A DNA stretch of 24,309 bases from RGEC01 sp044371405 (GTDB taxonomy: Bacteria; Bacteroidota; Bacteroidia; NS11-12g; UBA955). The stretch covers positions 1-24,309 of the forward strand of contig JBILTS010000020.1 in the NCBI GenBank assembly GCA_044371405.1. The letters are read 5' to 3'. The notes under the pieces were generated by a model. The model worked only from the letters and a program-made list of their open reading frames with translations. It ran no database searches and was not told the DNA's origin. Shown here piece by piece: positions 16,000 through 24,293 of this stretch. The translations under genes were made by a program, and so were the position numbers. Positions within the stretch are counted from its first letter, which is position 1. Each line of letters opens with the position of its first letter.

Positions 16000-17577
16000 A
16001 TGTACAAGACCCGCCTGCTGTTGTTTTTCATGATTGTTCTCAACCTAAACCGGTTGCAGGCACAGGAAGTCATGTTAAAAGCCGACCGCATGAAAGGAGA
16101 AAAGCGCAAAGGCGACAACTACCAGATTCTGCGTGGCAATGTGATGTTTGAACAAAGTGGCAGTACCGTTACCTGCGATGAAGCGGAGTTCAATACTGCA
16201 AAAGATGAACTGGAAGGGTTTGGCAATGTTAGGATTGTGGGCTCGGAAGGTGCCGTGGTAACAGGTAATCGTTTGTTTTTTGACAATAAAAATAAAACTG
16301 CCCGTGTGGACGGCAATGTGGTATTGCGTGACAAAAACATGGTACTCACCACTCCCTGGATTATTTACCACACCGATACCCGCGTTGGCTACTATGGAGC
16401 CGGTGGTAAAATCGTTGACGACGAACTCACCCTCACCAGCCGCACAGGCAGCTACAGCCCGGCCCAGTCTATGCTGTATTTCCGCCACAATGTGGTCCTC
16501 ACCCATCCCGAATACACCGTAAAAACCGACACGCTGCAATACAGCAACCGCACCGGGAATGCCTGGTTTTTCAGTTTTACCGAAATACAAAGCGAAGAGA
16601 ACACCATCCTTTGCAATTACGGAAACTACAACACCCAAACCGGTCAAAGCTATTTTACCCGCAATGCCGCATTGATAAACAAGGAAAACACCATTAGGGC
16701 AGATACACTCAGTTTCAATCGCAATACCGGAATTGGGCATGCTAACGGACGTTTGTGGGTAAAAGACACATCTCAGAACATCAGCATTTTCGGCAACAAG
16801 GGCTATTACGACAAAAACAGAAAATACACCCGGGTGATGGGCAATACGCTCGCCAAAAAAATGGAGAAAAATGGGGATAGTTTAATGCTGAGGGCCGACA
16901 CATTCATATATGTAGCCGATACCACCACCCAAAAGCGATATCTGCATGCTTTTCATCGCACGTCGTTGTGGCGGGCTGACTTTAGCGGAACAGCAGACAG
17001 TCTTACCTACCAGGCCGACGACAGTGTTTTTAACCTCTATGGCAAACCGGTACTTTGGAATGAAAATACACGCCTGAATGCCGATACCATGCGCATTTTC
17101 ATTGCCAACAGCCGTGTAAAATTCATGCATTTGCGCCAAAAATCATTCATTGCCATGCAGGAAGACACAGCGCATTACAGCCAGATATCGGGAACAAACA
17201 TGGACAATTACTTTACCGAAGACAATAAACTGAAAACCGTGAGGGTAAAGGGCGAAGGCAAAAGTGTTTATTACATCAAAGAAAAGGATTCGGCCGTAAC
17301 CTCCGCCAATGCGGTTCAATACAACAACATGCAAATTGATCTGGACAGCAACCGGGTTTCCGGGGTGCGGTTTTATGGCAACCCCTCAGGAACATTGTAT
17401 CCGCTCTCTGATTTTCCGAAGGAACAAAAAATATTACCCGGCTTTGTTTGGGATGAAGACAACCGCCCTACTGCCCCTGAATTCAAGCCACCCTTTCCGG
17501 TTCCACCACTGCCTGCAAGACAAACACAGGAAATCCAGCCACAGAAAAACAGCGGCCGTAAAAAAGCCAAAGGTTAA
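16000..17577 (+). CDS. OstA-like protein (LptA/LptD-N family), LPS transport
   Basis: 525 residues. Signal peptide MYKTRLLLFFMIVLNLNRLQ, with cleavage near AQ|E. The mature part is a long series of beta-strand repeats typical of OstA_2/LptA-like beta-jellyrolls: LKADRMKGEKRKGDNYQILR, GNVMFEQSGSTVTCDEAEFN, LEGFGNVRIVG, RLFFDNKNKTARVDGNVVLR and similar up to about residue 470. Proteins of this fold form the periplasmic bridge that carries lipopolysaccharide to the outer membrane; Bacteroidota have such long OstA-like forms next to canonical LptA/LptD. The last 50 residues are Pro-rich and then Lys-rich (PPFPVPPLPARQ), likely unstructured. It begins 30 bp from the divergent tilS and is followed after 77 bp by another outer-membrane protein gene. 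Confidence 0.88.
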   Translation: MYKTRLLLFFMIVLNLNRLQAQEVMLKADRMKGEKRKGDNYQILRGNVMFEQSGSTVTCDEAEFNTAKDELEGFGNVRIVGSEGAVVTGNRLFFDNKNKTARVDGNVVLRDKNMVLTTPWIIYHTDTRVGYYGAGGKIVDDELTLTSRTGSYSPAQSMLYFRHNVVLTHPEYTVKTDTLQYSNRTGNAWFFSFTEIQSEENTILCNYGNYNTQTGQSYFTRNAALINKENTIRADTLSFNRNTGIGHANGRLWVKDTSQNISIFGNKGYYDKNRKYTRVMGNTLAKKMEKNGDSLMLRADTFIYVADTTTQKRYLHAFHRTSLWRADFSGTADSLTYQADDSVFNLYGKPVLWNENTRLNADTMRIFIANSRVKFMHLRQKSFIAMQEDTAHYSQISGTNMDNYFTEDNKLKTVRVKGEGKSVYYIKEKDSAVTSANAVQYNNMQIDLDSNRVSGVRFYGNPSGTLYPLSDFPKEQKILPGFVWDEDNRPTAPEFKPPFPVPPLPARQTQEIQPQKNSGRKKAKG

Positions 17578-17611
17578 TTCTGTCGGTTTTTGTAAAAATT
17601 TCAACCAATAA

Positions 17612-17645
17612 TTGTAACCAAAAGCCCGTTTCAGACGTTCTTTTG
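17612..17645 (+). promoter_or_regulatory. Possible promoter of the DUF5686 gene
   Basis: TTG at 17612-17614 is followed after 23 bases by TTCTTTTG (17638-17645), one mismatch from TAnnTTTG, ending nine bases before the ATG at 17655. The spacing is within the Bacteroidota range, but the -7 box is imperfect. Confidence 0.35.
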
Positions 17646-17654
17646 TAGTAAAGC

Positions 17655-20120
17655 ATGCGATTTGCCGTTATTATCCTCAGTTTTTTTACCGTTTTATCAG
17701 GGAATGCCCAGTATTTTACGGTAAGTGGATTTGTGGCAGACAGCACCCGGTCACCCATTCCGGATGTGAGCATTTTCATTACCAATGGGTCCATGGTCGG
17801 AAGTACAGACGCATCGGGATTTTATAAGTTTTCGCTGAGGGCAGGCGAATACGAACTGGTGTACAATCACCCCAATTATCAGCGAATCAGTTTGAAGGTG
17901 GTGCTGGATAAAAAAGACGATACGCTCAATGTTATTTTACCCGAACTGGCAAAATCAATTGGCGAAATTCAGATTACCCGAAAGTGGACCGATCCCGGAC
18001 CGGACATGATGCGCAAAGCCATTGCCAGGCGAGATTACTGGGCCACCCGAATACCGGCAAGTACCGCCAATGTCTACATCAGGGCATTTGAAGAATACAA
18101 TCCGCCCAAGAAGAAGGACAAGCAGAAAGTATGGGAGGAACCCGATACAGCGAAATCAGACAAAAAAAAGAAGAAAAGCAAAGAAGAAGAGTCAAACATA
18201 AATATGGCTGAAGTTCTTTTGCAGCGAGATTTTCAGCCCCCTGGCAAGATCAAGGAAACCAGAACCGGCGTCAAAAAAATAGGTGATGTGAGCGGACTGT
18301 TTTATCTGAGCACCACAGAAGGAGATTTTAATTATTACCAAAATATTCTAAAGATCAGGGGAATCGGCGATATGCCGGTGATGTCGCCCCTTTCGGGAAC
18401 TGCACTGCTCGCCTATAAATTTCAATTTTTGGGGAGTTATAAGAACAGCGATGGGCAGCGTATTCTGAAAATTAAAATGTCGCCCAGATCCATATCCAAT
18501 TCGGTTTTTTCGGGCGAAATTCACCTGGTAGACACCCTGTTTTACATATACCGCACCGAAATAAATTATCCCTCAAACCAACTGAATGAATACGACAAAC
18601 TCACCATTAGGCAGGAATTTGGCCTGAGCAAAGACTCCTGGCTCACCCTGGAAAAGCAGCGTTTTGATTATCATGCCATGGCCGGCAAGGGTAAATTCAG
18701 CGGATATACCCTGGTGAAATATGGTAACTATGAACTGAACAAAACCTTTCCTAAAAATCATTTCGGACTGGAAATCAGTTCGGCCACAGACAGTGCCTAC
18801 GACCGCGACAGTGCCTTTTGGGAAAGGAGTCGCACCACCCCGTTAAACAATACCGAGATCAGGTTTATCACGCGCACAGACAGCATCAAACGTGTTCAAA
18901 ACAGCAAAACATATCTTGACAGCATTGAAAAGGATAAAAACAAGGTCACGTTTACCAAATTATTTCTTAGAGGTCAGGAGTACCAAAATCGCGAAAAGGG
19001 TTACTATCTTGATTTTCAGCCCCTGATATTCATAGCACAGCCCTGGTTTCCCGGTGGAACACGCATTACCCTCTGGAATACGTTTGAGCGGCGATTTAAG
19101 AACAAGCGAGACATCAGGTTTATTGAGAATGTATCTTATGGTATTAACAACAAGGACATTCGGGGAACAGTGATATTCACCACCACATTCGATCCCTTTC
19201 ACCGGGGCGTTTTTTCTGCCACGGCAGGTAGAGATTTTAATTTTATCAATCCCAACGCAGCCATACTGGATCTGGCCCGCAGGGGCAACTTCTACCAAAA
19301 CAGTCATGCCGATGTGTATGTGCGGCGCGAGCTCATAAACGGCCTGTATTTGAGGGTGCAGGCAGAATATTCCGAGCGTAAGGACATCAGTAATTTTACC
19401 TTTGATGGTTTTGCCGACAGTTTATTTGAAAACAACATACCCACCTCATTTGGCACCAACAGGGCATTTTTCGGAAATTTTACGCTGAGTTATACCCCTT
19501 TCCAGAAATACATCAGAGAGCCCAAACAGAAAGTAATTCTGGGCAGCCGCTGGCCCACATTCAGCATCAATTTAAACCATGCCATCCCGGGCGTCTTAGG
19601 GTCCAATATTGATTACAGCTATCTGGAATACAGGATTGAACAGGATTTTCCTTTGGGGTTGCTGGGTCGCAGCGAATACAGGGTGGTGAGTGGCAGTTTT
19701 TTGCGTAAAAGAAACCTAAGCCCTGTAGATTACCGCTACCAGCGCAGGGGTGATCTCACCGTATTTACACCACCCATGTATGCATTTCAAACGCTGGATT
19801 CTACGTTCGTAACCTATAAACCTTTTTTGGAAGCCCATTACCGGCATCATTTCAATGGTTCGCTGATCAATAAAATCCCTTTTATGCGTTTGTTAAAACT
19901 ACGTGAATCGGCCGGGGCGAATTTGTTGTATGCACCGGAAAGAAGGAATATGTTGTTTTATGAGATGTATGCGGGGGTAGATAAGCTGATTCGCATCTGG
20001 CGAGACCGTTTTAAGCTGGGATTGTATTACGCTGTAGGGTATAGCAACATTTTTGAAAAACCCGTGGTGGGCTTCAAGGTTAATTTTGAATTTTTCGACC
20101 GTCGGAATAATTCGTGGTAA
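17655..20120 (+). CDS. DUF5686 outer-membrane protein with carboxypeptidase-regulatory-like domain
   Basis: 821 residues. A signal peptide (MRFAVIILSFFTVLSGNAQ) precedes a CarboxypepD_reg-like Ig-type domain at about 20-100 (VSGFVADSTRSPIPDVSIFI, STDASGFYKFSL, GEYELVYNHPNYQ). A DUF5686 region follows, beginning with the typical PGPDMMRKAIARRDYW. Residues about 150-182 are a Lys/Glu low-complexity linker (DKKKKKSKEEESN). The C-terminal half has alternating strands and aromatic residues of an outer-membrane beta-barrel, ending in VGFKVNFEFFDRRNNSW, whose last residue is aromatic as in many barrels. Widespread in Bacteroidota, role unknown; it resembles TonB-dependent receptors in its N-terminal domain but shows no plug domain. 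Probably expressed with or just after the OstA-like gene. Confidence 0.87.
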   Translation: MRFAVIILSFFTVLSGNAQYFTVSGFVADSTRSPIPDVSIFITNGSMVGSTDASGFYKFSLRAGEYELVYNHPNYQRISLKVVLDKKDDTLNVILPELAKSIGEIQITRKWTDPGPDMMRKAIARRDYWATRIPASTANVYIRAFEEYNPPKKKDKQKVWEEPDTAKSDKKKKKSKEEESNINMAEVLLQRDFQPPGKIKETRTGVKKIGDVSGLFYLSTTEGDFNYYQNILKIRGIGDMPVMSPLSGTALLAYKFQFLGSYKNSDGQRILKIKMSPRSISNSVFSGEIHLVDTLFYIYRTEINYPSNQLNEYDKLTIRQEFGLSKDSWLTLEKQRFDYHAMAGKGKFSGYTLVKYGNYELNKTFPKNHFGLEISSATDSAYDRDSAFWERSRTTPLNNTEIRFITRTDSIKRVQNSKTYLDSIEKDKNKVTFTKLFLRGQEYQNREKGYYLDFQPLIFIAQPWFPGGTRITLWNTFERRFKNKRDIRFIENVSYGINNKDIRGTVIFTTTFDPFHRGVFSATAGRDFNFINPNAAILDLARRGNFYQNSHADVYVRRELINGLYLRVQAEYSERKDISNFTFDGFADSLFENNIPTSFGTNRAFFGNFTLSYTPFQKYIREPKQKVILGSRWPTFSINLNHAIPGVLGSNIDYSYLEYRIEQDFPLGLLGRSEYRVVSGSFLRKRNLSPVDYRYQRRGDLTVFTPPMYAFQTLDSTFVTYKPFLEAHYRHHFNGSLINKIPFMRLLKLRESAGANLLYAPERRNMLFYEMYAGVDKLIRIWRDRFKLGLYYAVGYSNIFEKPVVGFKVNFEFFDRRNNSW

Positions 20121-20163
20121 ACCACAGCCGGGGCTATCCGTAAAACATTTGGAGGTACATTAG

Positions 20164-20233
20164 GATGTCGCACCTACGGCGCTTGCCTTTCCCTTGTTGG
20201 CATTTTCTATGAAAATGCCGCTCCTACGGAGCT
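20164..20233 (+). repeat. 70-nt hairpin repeat, copy A
   Basis: Starts ATGTCGCACCTACGGCGCTT and ends CCGCTCCTACGGAGCTG. It contains a perfect 9-bp stem (GGCATTTTC / GAAAATGCC, loop TAT) flanked by two direct-repeat hairpin modules, GCACCTACGGCGC and GCTCCTACGGAGC, each with a TAC loop. It is identical to copies B and C. The preceding CCGGGGCTATCC at 20128 is shared with copy D. Confidence 0.9.
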
Positions 20234-20288
20234 GTAACGACAGCGGGTGTCAACAAAACCTATGTTTTTCATGGTGGATACCCTTGCC

Positions 20289-20305
20289 CGACCCCGGAGG
20301 GATCG
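20289..20305. repeat. GACCCC-type hairpin, copy 1
   Basis: CGACCCCGGAGGGATCG, a 7-bp stem with a GGA loop and one mismatched position; followed by AATAACATGGGGTGACATT, which it shares with copy 3. Confidence 0.8.
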
Positions 20306-20327
20306 AATAACATGGGGTGACATTATG

Positions 20328-20397
20328 ATGTCGCACCTACGGCGCTTGCCTTTCCCTTGTTGGCATTTTCTATGAAAATGCCGCTCCTACGGAGCTG
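20328..20397 (+). repeat. 70-nt hairpin repeat, copy B
   Basis: Identical to copies A and C over all 70 bases; it follows a GACCCC-type hairpin by 22 bases, as copy C does. Confidence 0.9.
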
Positions 20398-20525
20398 GAA
20401 TGACCGGAGGTGGCAAACAATACGATGGTTTTGCTTGGTGGTAAGATGGCCAATTAATCCGTTGAGATGCAGAGTGGTGCGTCTATACAGGTGGGCAAGT
20501 TTTAAAACCGTGGTTGCGGTCTTCC

Positions 20526-20542
20526 CGACCCCGGAGGGGTCG
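20526..20542. repeat. GACCCC-type hairpin, copy 2
   Basis: CGACCCCGGAGGGGTCG, a perfect 7-bp stem with a GGA loop. Confidence 0.85.
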
Positions 20543-20553
20543 AATATCAGTAA

Positions 20554-20573
20554 CCCGGTGCGGCAGCGCCGGG
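20554..20573. repeat. GC-rich hairpin between GACCCC copies
   Basis: CCCGGTGC and GCGCCGGG pair with one G-T wobble around a GGCA loop. A second short inverted repeat, GTGGGC (20573-20578) with GCCCAC (20589-20594), follows immediately. It is present only in this part of the region. Confidence 0.7.
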
Positions 20574-20593
20574 TGGGCGACGCAAGGAGCCCA

Positions 20594-20610
20594 CGACCCC
20601 GGAGGGGTCG
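20594..20610. repeat. GACCCC-type hairpin, copy 3
   Basis: CGACCCCGGAGGGGTCG, a perfect 7-bp stem with a GGA loop, 22 bases before copy C of the 70-nt repeat. Confidence 0.85.
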
Positions 20611-20632
20611 AATAACATGGGGTGACATTATG

Positions 20633-20702
20633 ATGTCGCACCTACGGCGCTTGCCTTTCCCTTGTTGGCATTTTCTATGAAAATGCCGCTCCTACGGAGC
20701 TG
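20633..20702 (+). repeat. 70-nt hairpin repeat, copy C
   Basis: Identical to copies A and B; it starts 305 bp after copy B and is followed by sequence homologous to that after copy B. Confidence 0.9.
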
Positions 20703-20835
20703 AAACGCCTGCGGTGGTAAACAATACGATGGTTTTGCATGGTGGTAAGGTGGCCCATAAATCCGTTGAGACGAGCTGTGGTGCGTCTATGCGGCAGGCG
20801 CAGGCAGGTTTTTAACCCATGGTTACACCCTTGCC

Positions 20836-20852
20836 CGACCCCGGAGGGGACG
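20836..20852. repeat. GACCCC-type hairpin, copy 4
   Basis: CGACCCCGGAGGGGACG, a 7-bp stem with one mismatch and a GGA loop; it closes the repeat region before the AT-rich promoter stretch. Confidence 0.8.
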
Positions 20853-20980
20853 AACCAACATCGTCCAACCTGGCATTAATTATTCCAAAGGAAAATTACA
20901 TTTTATCATAATATTCATATTATTAACCATCAAATTTTATCTGTTGCTTAATTTATAAATATTTGTCTATTAATTTTACT

Positions 20981-20988
20981 TATATTTG
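20981..20988 (+). promoter_or_regulatory. Bacteroidota -7 promoter element (TATATTTG)
   Basis: TATATTTG matches TAnnTTTG fully. It ends 15 bases before the ATG at 21004, so the leader would be about 11 nt. TTTG at 20962-20965 could serve as a -33 box with a short 15-bp spacer. It lies in the AT-rich stretch 20870-21003 that separates the repeats from the secreted-protein operon. Confidence 0.5.
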
Positions 20989-21003
20989 CATTTTATTATC
21001 TTT

Positions 21004-22476
21004 ATGACAATAAATAAAAACTTATGGATTTTGCTCCTCTCTGCAACCCTCTTAAACACCGCTCAATCCAACAACGTATCCATCACCAATGTTTCGCTTC
21101 GCGATCAAAACCCGGGGTCTAAATTTACCCGCATCAAATTTGATGTGAGCTGGGACAACTCATGGCGTATCACCGCCGCCCCGGCCAACTGGGATGCCGT
21201 TTGGATTTTTGCCAAGTTCAGGCCCAGGATTGGCGGGGAGTGGAAACATTGTTCCCTCAACTGGGTAGATGGAACAGGCACCAACGACGGTCACAATGTA
21301 CCTTCCGGAGCTGTTATCTCCTCTGCCCAGGATGCCACCGGTATTTCCCGCGGAGTGTTTATGTATGCCTCTGCAACCACCGGCGGCAATGTAAGCTACA
21401 CCGATGCCCGGCTGCGCTGGAATTATGGAGCAGACGGCATTGGCGATGCCGACTCGGTAGAAATATCCGTGTTTGCCATTGAAATGGTGTATGTGCCTGA
21501 AAGTTCGTTTTGGGTAGGAGGCAATGCTACTACTACAGCTCCGCTGTATAAATCTCCCACAACCACTGATCCGTTTCAAATTACTTCAGAAGACACCATA
21601 CGCTGCGGCCAGAATGCCGGAAATTTAAGATGGATCACTTCTACGCTCCAACCAACAGCAACCCTACCGGCGGCATTTCCCAAGGGATTCCGGGCCTTTT
21701 ATTGCATGAAATATGAGTTAACACAGGATATGTGGGTGGCCTTTCTCAACCATATACCTGCTGCCTATGCCACCACCCGCAATGTGAACCCCACCTATCC
21801 GCGAAATAATATCACAGTTTCCTCAGGTGTTTACAGCACCTCACGTCCATTTGTTCCTGTTGCAGGTATGCCCGCCAATGAATTGCTCAGTTTTTTGGAC
21901 TGGGCTGCCTTGCGTCCCATGACAGAGCTGGAATATGAAAAAGCTTGCCGTGGTCCGGTATATCCGGTGGCAGAAGAATATGCATGGGGTACGGCATTGG
22001 TTGCAACGGCTGCATATACCTATTCCAATCTAGGCAACAACAATGAAGCCATAGCCACGAATTACAGCACAGCGGCCAATACAGGCAATGCAATTATAGG
22101 TGCAGCAGTAGGTAGTCTTGGAGGTCCTGCGCGTAGCGGAATTACAGCAGCCCATGGCAGCAACAACGGTCGCCTCACATCAGGTGCAACCTATTATGGC
22201 ATCATGGAAATGACAGGAAATCTTTATGAAACGGTGGTGAATCTTGAAACGGCCATAGGTAGGTCTTATGATGGATTGAATGGAGATGGGGTGCTTAATT
22301 TAAGCGGTTTGTACAATACAGCCAATTGGGGAACCTGTTCAGATTACAGGGTAAAAGGGGGCAGTTTTGCGACTCCTGGCACTTCTGTTTCAAACAGAAT
22401 ATCCATTAATAATGCTGGCGCTAATCCATGCCTTGGTTACACATTCGGTATTCGTGGCGTTCGCAATGCCCCGTAA
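21004..22476 (+). CDS. Formylglycine-generating-enzyme-like (SUMF1 fold) secreted protein
   Basis: 490 residues from ATG 21004; the in-frame TTG at 20986 lies inside the -7 element. A signal peptide (TINKNLWILLLSATLLNTAQ) precedes an N-terminal beta-rich domain at about 20-155 (VSITNVSLRDQNPGSKFTRI ... WDNSW ... NWDAVWIFAKF), often seen in front of SUMF1 domains in Bacteroidota. The SUMF1/EgtB/PvdO-like domain spans about 160-490: VYVPESSFWVGG, YCMKYELTQDMW, MTELEYEKACRG (about 306-317), EYAWG, MEMTGNLYETVVN, VKGGSF (450-455) and the closing GIRGVRN. True FGEs have catalytic cysteines near the C-terminal GFRC motif; this copy has GIRG, so sulfatase-activating activity is doubtful. It is followed after 18 bp by a T9SS cargo gene, and the two form an operon. 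Confidence 0.85.
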   Translation: MTINKNLWILLLSATLLNTAQSNNVSITNVSLRDQNPGSKFTRIKFDVSWDNSWRITAAPANWDAVWIFAKFRPRIGGEWKHCSLNWVDGTGTNDGHNVPSGAVISSAQDATGISRGVFMYASATTGGNVSYTDARLRWNYGADGIGDADSVEISVFAIEMVYVPESSFWVGGNATTTAPLYKSPTTTDPFQITSEDTIRCGQNAGNLRWITSTLQPTATLPAAFPKGFRAFYCMKYELTQDMWVAFLNHIPAAYATTRNVNPTYPRNNITVSSGVYSTSRPFVPVAGMPANELLSFLDWAALRPMTELEYEKACRGPVYPVAEEYAWGTALVATAAYTYSNLGNNNEAIATNYSTAANTGNAIIGAAVGSLGGPARSGITAAHGSNNGRLTSGATYYGIMEMTGNLYETVVNLETAIGRSYDGLNGDGVLNLSGLYNTANWGTCSDYRVKGGSFATPGTSVSNRISINNAGANPCLGYTFGIRGVRNAP

Positions 22477-22494
22477 GCTTTCAAGATTTTAAAA

Positions 22495-24093
22495 ATGCGA
22501 TTATTCCAATTTGCGATAAGCTGCCTCAGTTTGTTCTTGGGTTTATGCTTTAGGAATAATAATTTGTCTGCACAAGGAATTTTTTATGGGGGCGACGGTG
22601 ATGGGGTATCCGTGGTTACCTACGCCCAGGCCTATAACCCAACTTCTGTATTTGTTTACGGCGGCGGCAATGGCGACGGGGTTTCCTTCACCAATTATAC
22701 CCAGGCCCAAAATGCCGAGGTGCGCGTTGTTTTCAGCGGCGGCAATGGCGACGGGGTTTCCTTCACCAATTATACCCAGGCCCAAAATGCCCAGGTGCGC
22801 GTTGTTTTCAGCGGCGGCAATGGCGACGGGGTGGCAATACATGATTCATTAAGCTACATTCCACTGGGTAACTTTATTTTCTGGCGCGGCACTTCATCCA
22901 CCAGCTTCAACACCACTTCAAACTGGATAGGGAACAGTGTACCCGGAACCAACAATGACATTGCCTTTGCCAGTAATGCCAGCCGTGATTTGTTACTTGA
23001 CAGAAACCGAAGCGTAGGCAATGTGAGCTTTAATGGTTCCGGAAAAAAATTAGTATTAGCCAACAACACCCTCACGGTAAATGGAGAATTCATGGATGCG
23101 GATTCATTCAGCTACATTCAAACCAGCAGCACTGGGACATTGAAACGCGGAATAACCGCAAGCACTTCGTTCACGTTTCCGGTGGGAAAAAGCGCCTACA
23201 ATCCTGTCACCATCACCAACAACACCGGCGCAACAGATACGTTCAATGTGAGGGTAGGAGATTCTGTGCTTCTCAATGCCACATCCGGCGCAGTTGTTAG
23301 CGAACCCCATATTAGGCGCACCTGGTTCATTGACAAAAAAAACAGCAATACCGGCAGTGGTGTTAATTTTCTCTTTCGCTGGAATGCTGCGGAAGTTACC
23401 TCCGGTTTTGGTAGCCCTGCCCTCTATCACTACAATGGCTCCAGCTGGCAAAAACAAACCGGTACTACCTCGTCTACCATAAGAACTTTCACTTTTAACG
23501 GCTACACAGGTGGTTTTTCTCCGTTTTCCATCGGTGATGACATCGTATTGCTGCCCATCACCTGGCTCGATTTTCAGTGCGCTTACAACAATAACACCGT
23601 GCAGCTGCAATGGAACACAGCCATGGAACAAAACAGCCGCAGGTTTTGGGTAGAACGCAGTGCAGAAGGCAAAAACTACCAAAGCATAGCGGAGATACCC
23701 GCGGCAGGTTACAGCAATACCATCCGCAAATACACTTTCCACGATGCACAACCCTTGCCACAAGGCGCTTATTACCGCATTAAAATGGAGGATGCAAGCG
23801 GCAACTTCAGCTACAGTGAATACTGTGTAAGCAAATCCGCATCCGAGTATCGGCCGGCTCAGCTTAAATTATACCCCAATCCCGCCGGGCAACAGTTATA
23901 CATGGCAGCAGTGGAACCCGAGCGCAACTTTGAATGGGAGGTATTTTCGGTATCAGGAAAACGTGTTGCAGCCGGTATCAGCAAAGATGGAAAGGCCGTG
24001 GTGAGATTGCAATCCCTCAGCGAGGGCGTATATCATGTGAAGGTGACAGGCAGCAGCTTATCGGAAAACCACAGGGTGCTGATAAAACGGTAA
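22495..24093 (+). CDS. T9SS-sorted surface protein with Gly/Asp-rich tandem repeats
   Basis: 532 residues. N-terminal signal peptide (MRLFQFAISCLSLFLGLCF ... LSAQ). Residues 32-106 are three 25-residue repeats, each opening with GG(D/N)GDGVS; a fourth begins at 107 and degenerates. The GDGDG and GNGDG motifs look like short metal-binding loops, but this is inference. Residues about 125-345 read as a beta-rich region starting FIFWRGTSSTSFNTTSNWIG, a pattern common in Bacteroidota adhesin-like proteins. A fibronectin-like segment (WLDFQCAYNNNTVQLQWNTA) follows at about 360-450. From 457 the type A sorting domain begins with LKLYPNPAGQ and ends VYHVKVTG...HRVLIKR, directing export by the type IX system and attachment or release at the surface. 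No catalytic motif was recognised. Confidence 0.88.
   Translation: MRLFQFAISCLSLFLGLCFRNNNLSAQGIFYGGDGDGVSVVTYAQAYNPTSVFVYGGGNGDGVSFTNYTQAQNAEVRVVFSGGNGDGVSFTNYTQAQNAQVRVVFSGGNGDGVAIHDSLSYIPLGNFIFWRGTSSTSFNTTSNWIGNSVPGTNNDIAFASNASRDLLLDRNRSVGNVSFNGSGKKLVLANNTLTVNGEFMDADSFSYIQTSSTGTLKRGITASTSFTFPVGKSAYNPVTITNNTGATDTFNVRVGDSVLLNATSGAVVSEPHIRRTWFIDKKNSNTGSGVNFLFRWNAAEVTSGFGSPALYHYNGSSWQKQTGTTSSTIRTFTFNGYTGGFSPFSIGDDIVLLPITWLDFQCAYNNNTVQLQWNTAMEQNSRRFWVERSAEGKNYQSIAEIPAAGYSNTIRKYTFHDAQPLPQGAYYRIKMEDASGNFSYSEYCVSKSASEYRPAQLKLYPNPAGQQLYMAAVEPERNFEWEVFSVSGKRVAAGISKDGKAVVRLQSLSEGVYHVKVTGSSLSENHRVLIKR
22588..22832 (+). repeat. 75-bp in-frame tandem repeat inside the T9SS cargo gene
   Basis: The units start at 22588, 22663 and 22738, with a partial unit at 22813-22832. 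The units at 22663 and 22738 differ in a single base near their middle (GAG to CAG, E to Q), which indicates recent duplication or conversion; the 22588 unit has diverged. The period of 75 bp keeps the frame (25 residues). Confidence 0.92.
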
Positions 24094-24171
24094 TTCGTTT
24101 GGATACCTGTCCATACGGCATCCGGGGCCTTAAACCGGGGCTATCCATTAATCTTTTGTAGGTAAATTAGG

Positions 24172-24241
24172 ATGTCGCACCTACGGCGCTTGTCTTTCCC
24201 TTGTTGGCATTTTCTATGAAAATGCCGCTCCTACGGAGCTG
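24172..24241 (+). repeat. 70-nt hairpin repeat, copy D
   Basis: Differs from copies A, B and C by one base (C to T, in CTTGTCTTTCCC). All three hairpin modules are intact. Confidence 0.9.
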
Positions 24242-24293
24242 AAATGCCTGCGGTGGTAAACAAAATGGTGGTTTTGCTTGGTTTCACCCTTCC

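Larger units (their letters stand above)
20128..20852. repeat. Non-coding composite repeat region
   Basis: This gene-free stretch is built from two interspersed elements. A 70-nt hairpin repeat occurs at 20164, 20328 and 20633. A GACCCC-GGA-GGGGTC-type hairpin occurs at 20289, 20526, 20594 and 20836. Between copies B and C (period 305 bp) longer homology continues, for example in the segments starting at about 20408 and 20713 (ACAATACGATGGTTTTGC and ATCCGTTGAGA are shared). Short open frames across it are repeat-derived and not genes. No transposase is encoded. Confidence 0.85.

Noticed and set aside
20357..20680. 107-codon plus-strand open frame in the repeat region (and a 101-codon frame on the other strand at 20323-20628)
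   Set aside because: Both run across the 70-nt and GACCCC hairpin repeats; their residues are simply translated repeat sequence, with no promoter or family resemblance.
20164..20702. CRISPR-like array of three repeats
   Set aside because: Distances between copies are 164 and 305 bp, the intervening sequences are themselves partly repeated, and no cas genes are present.
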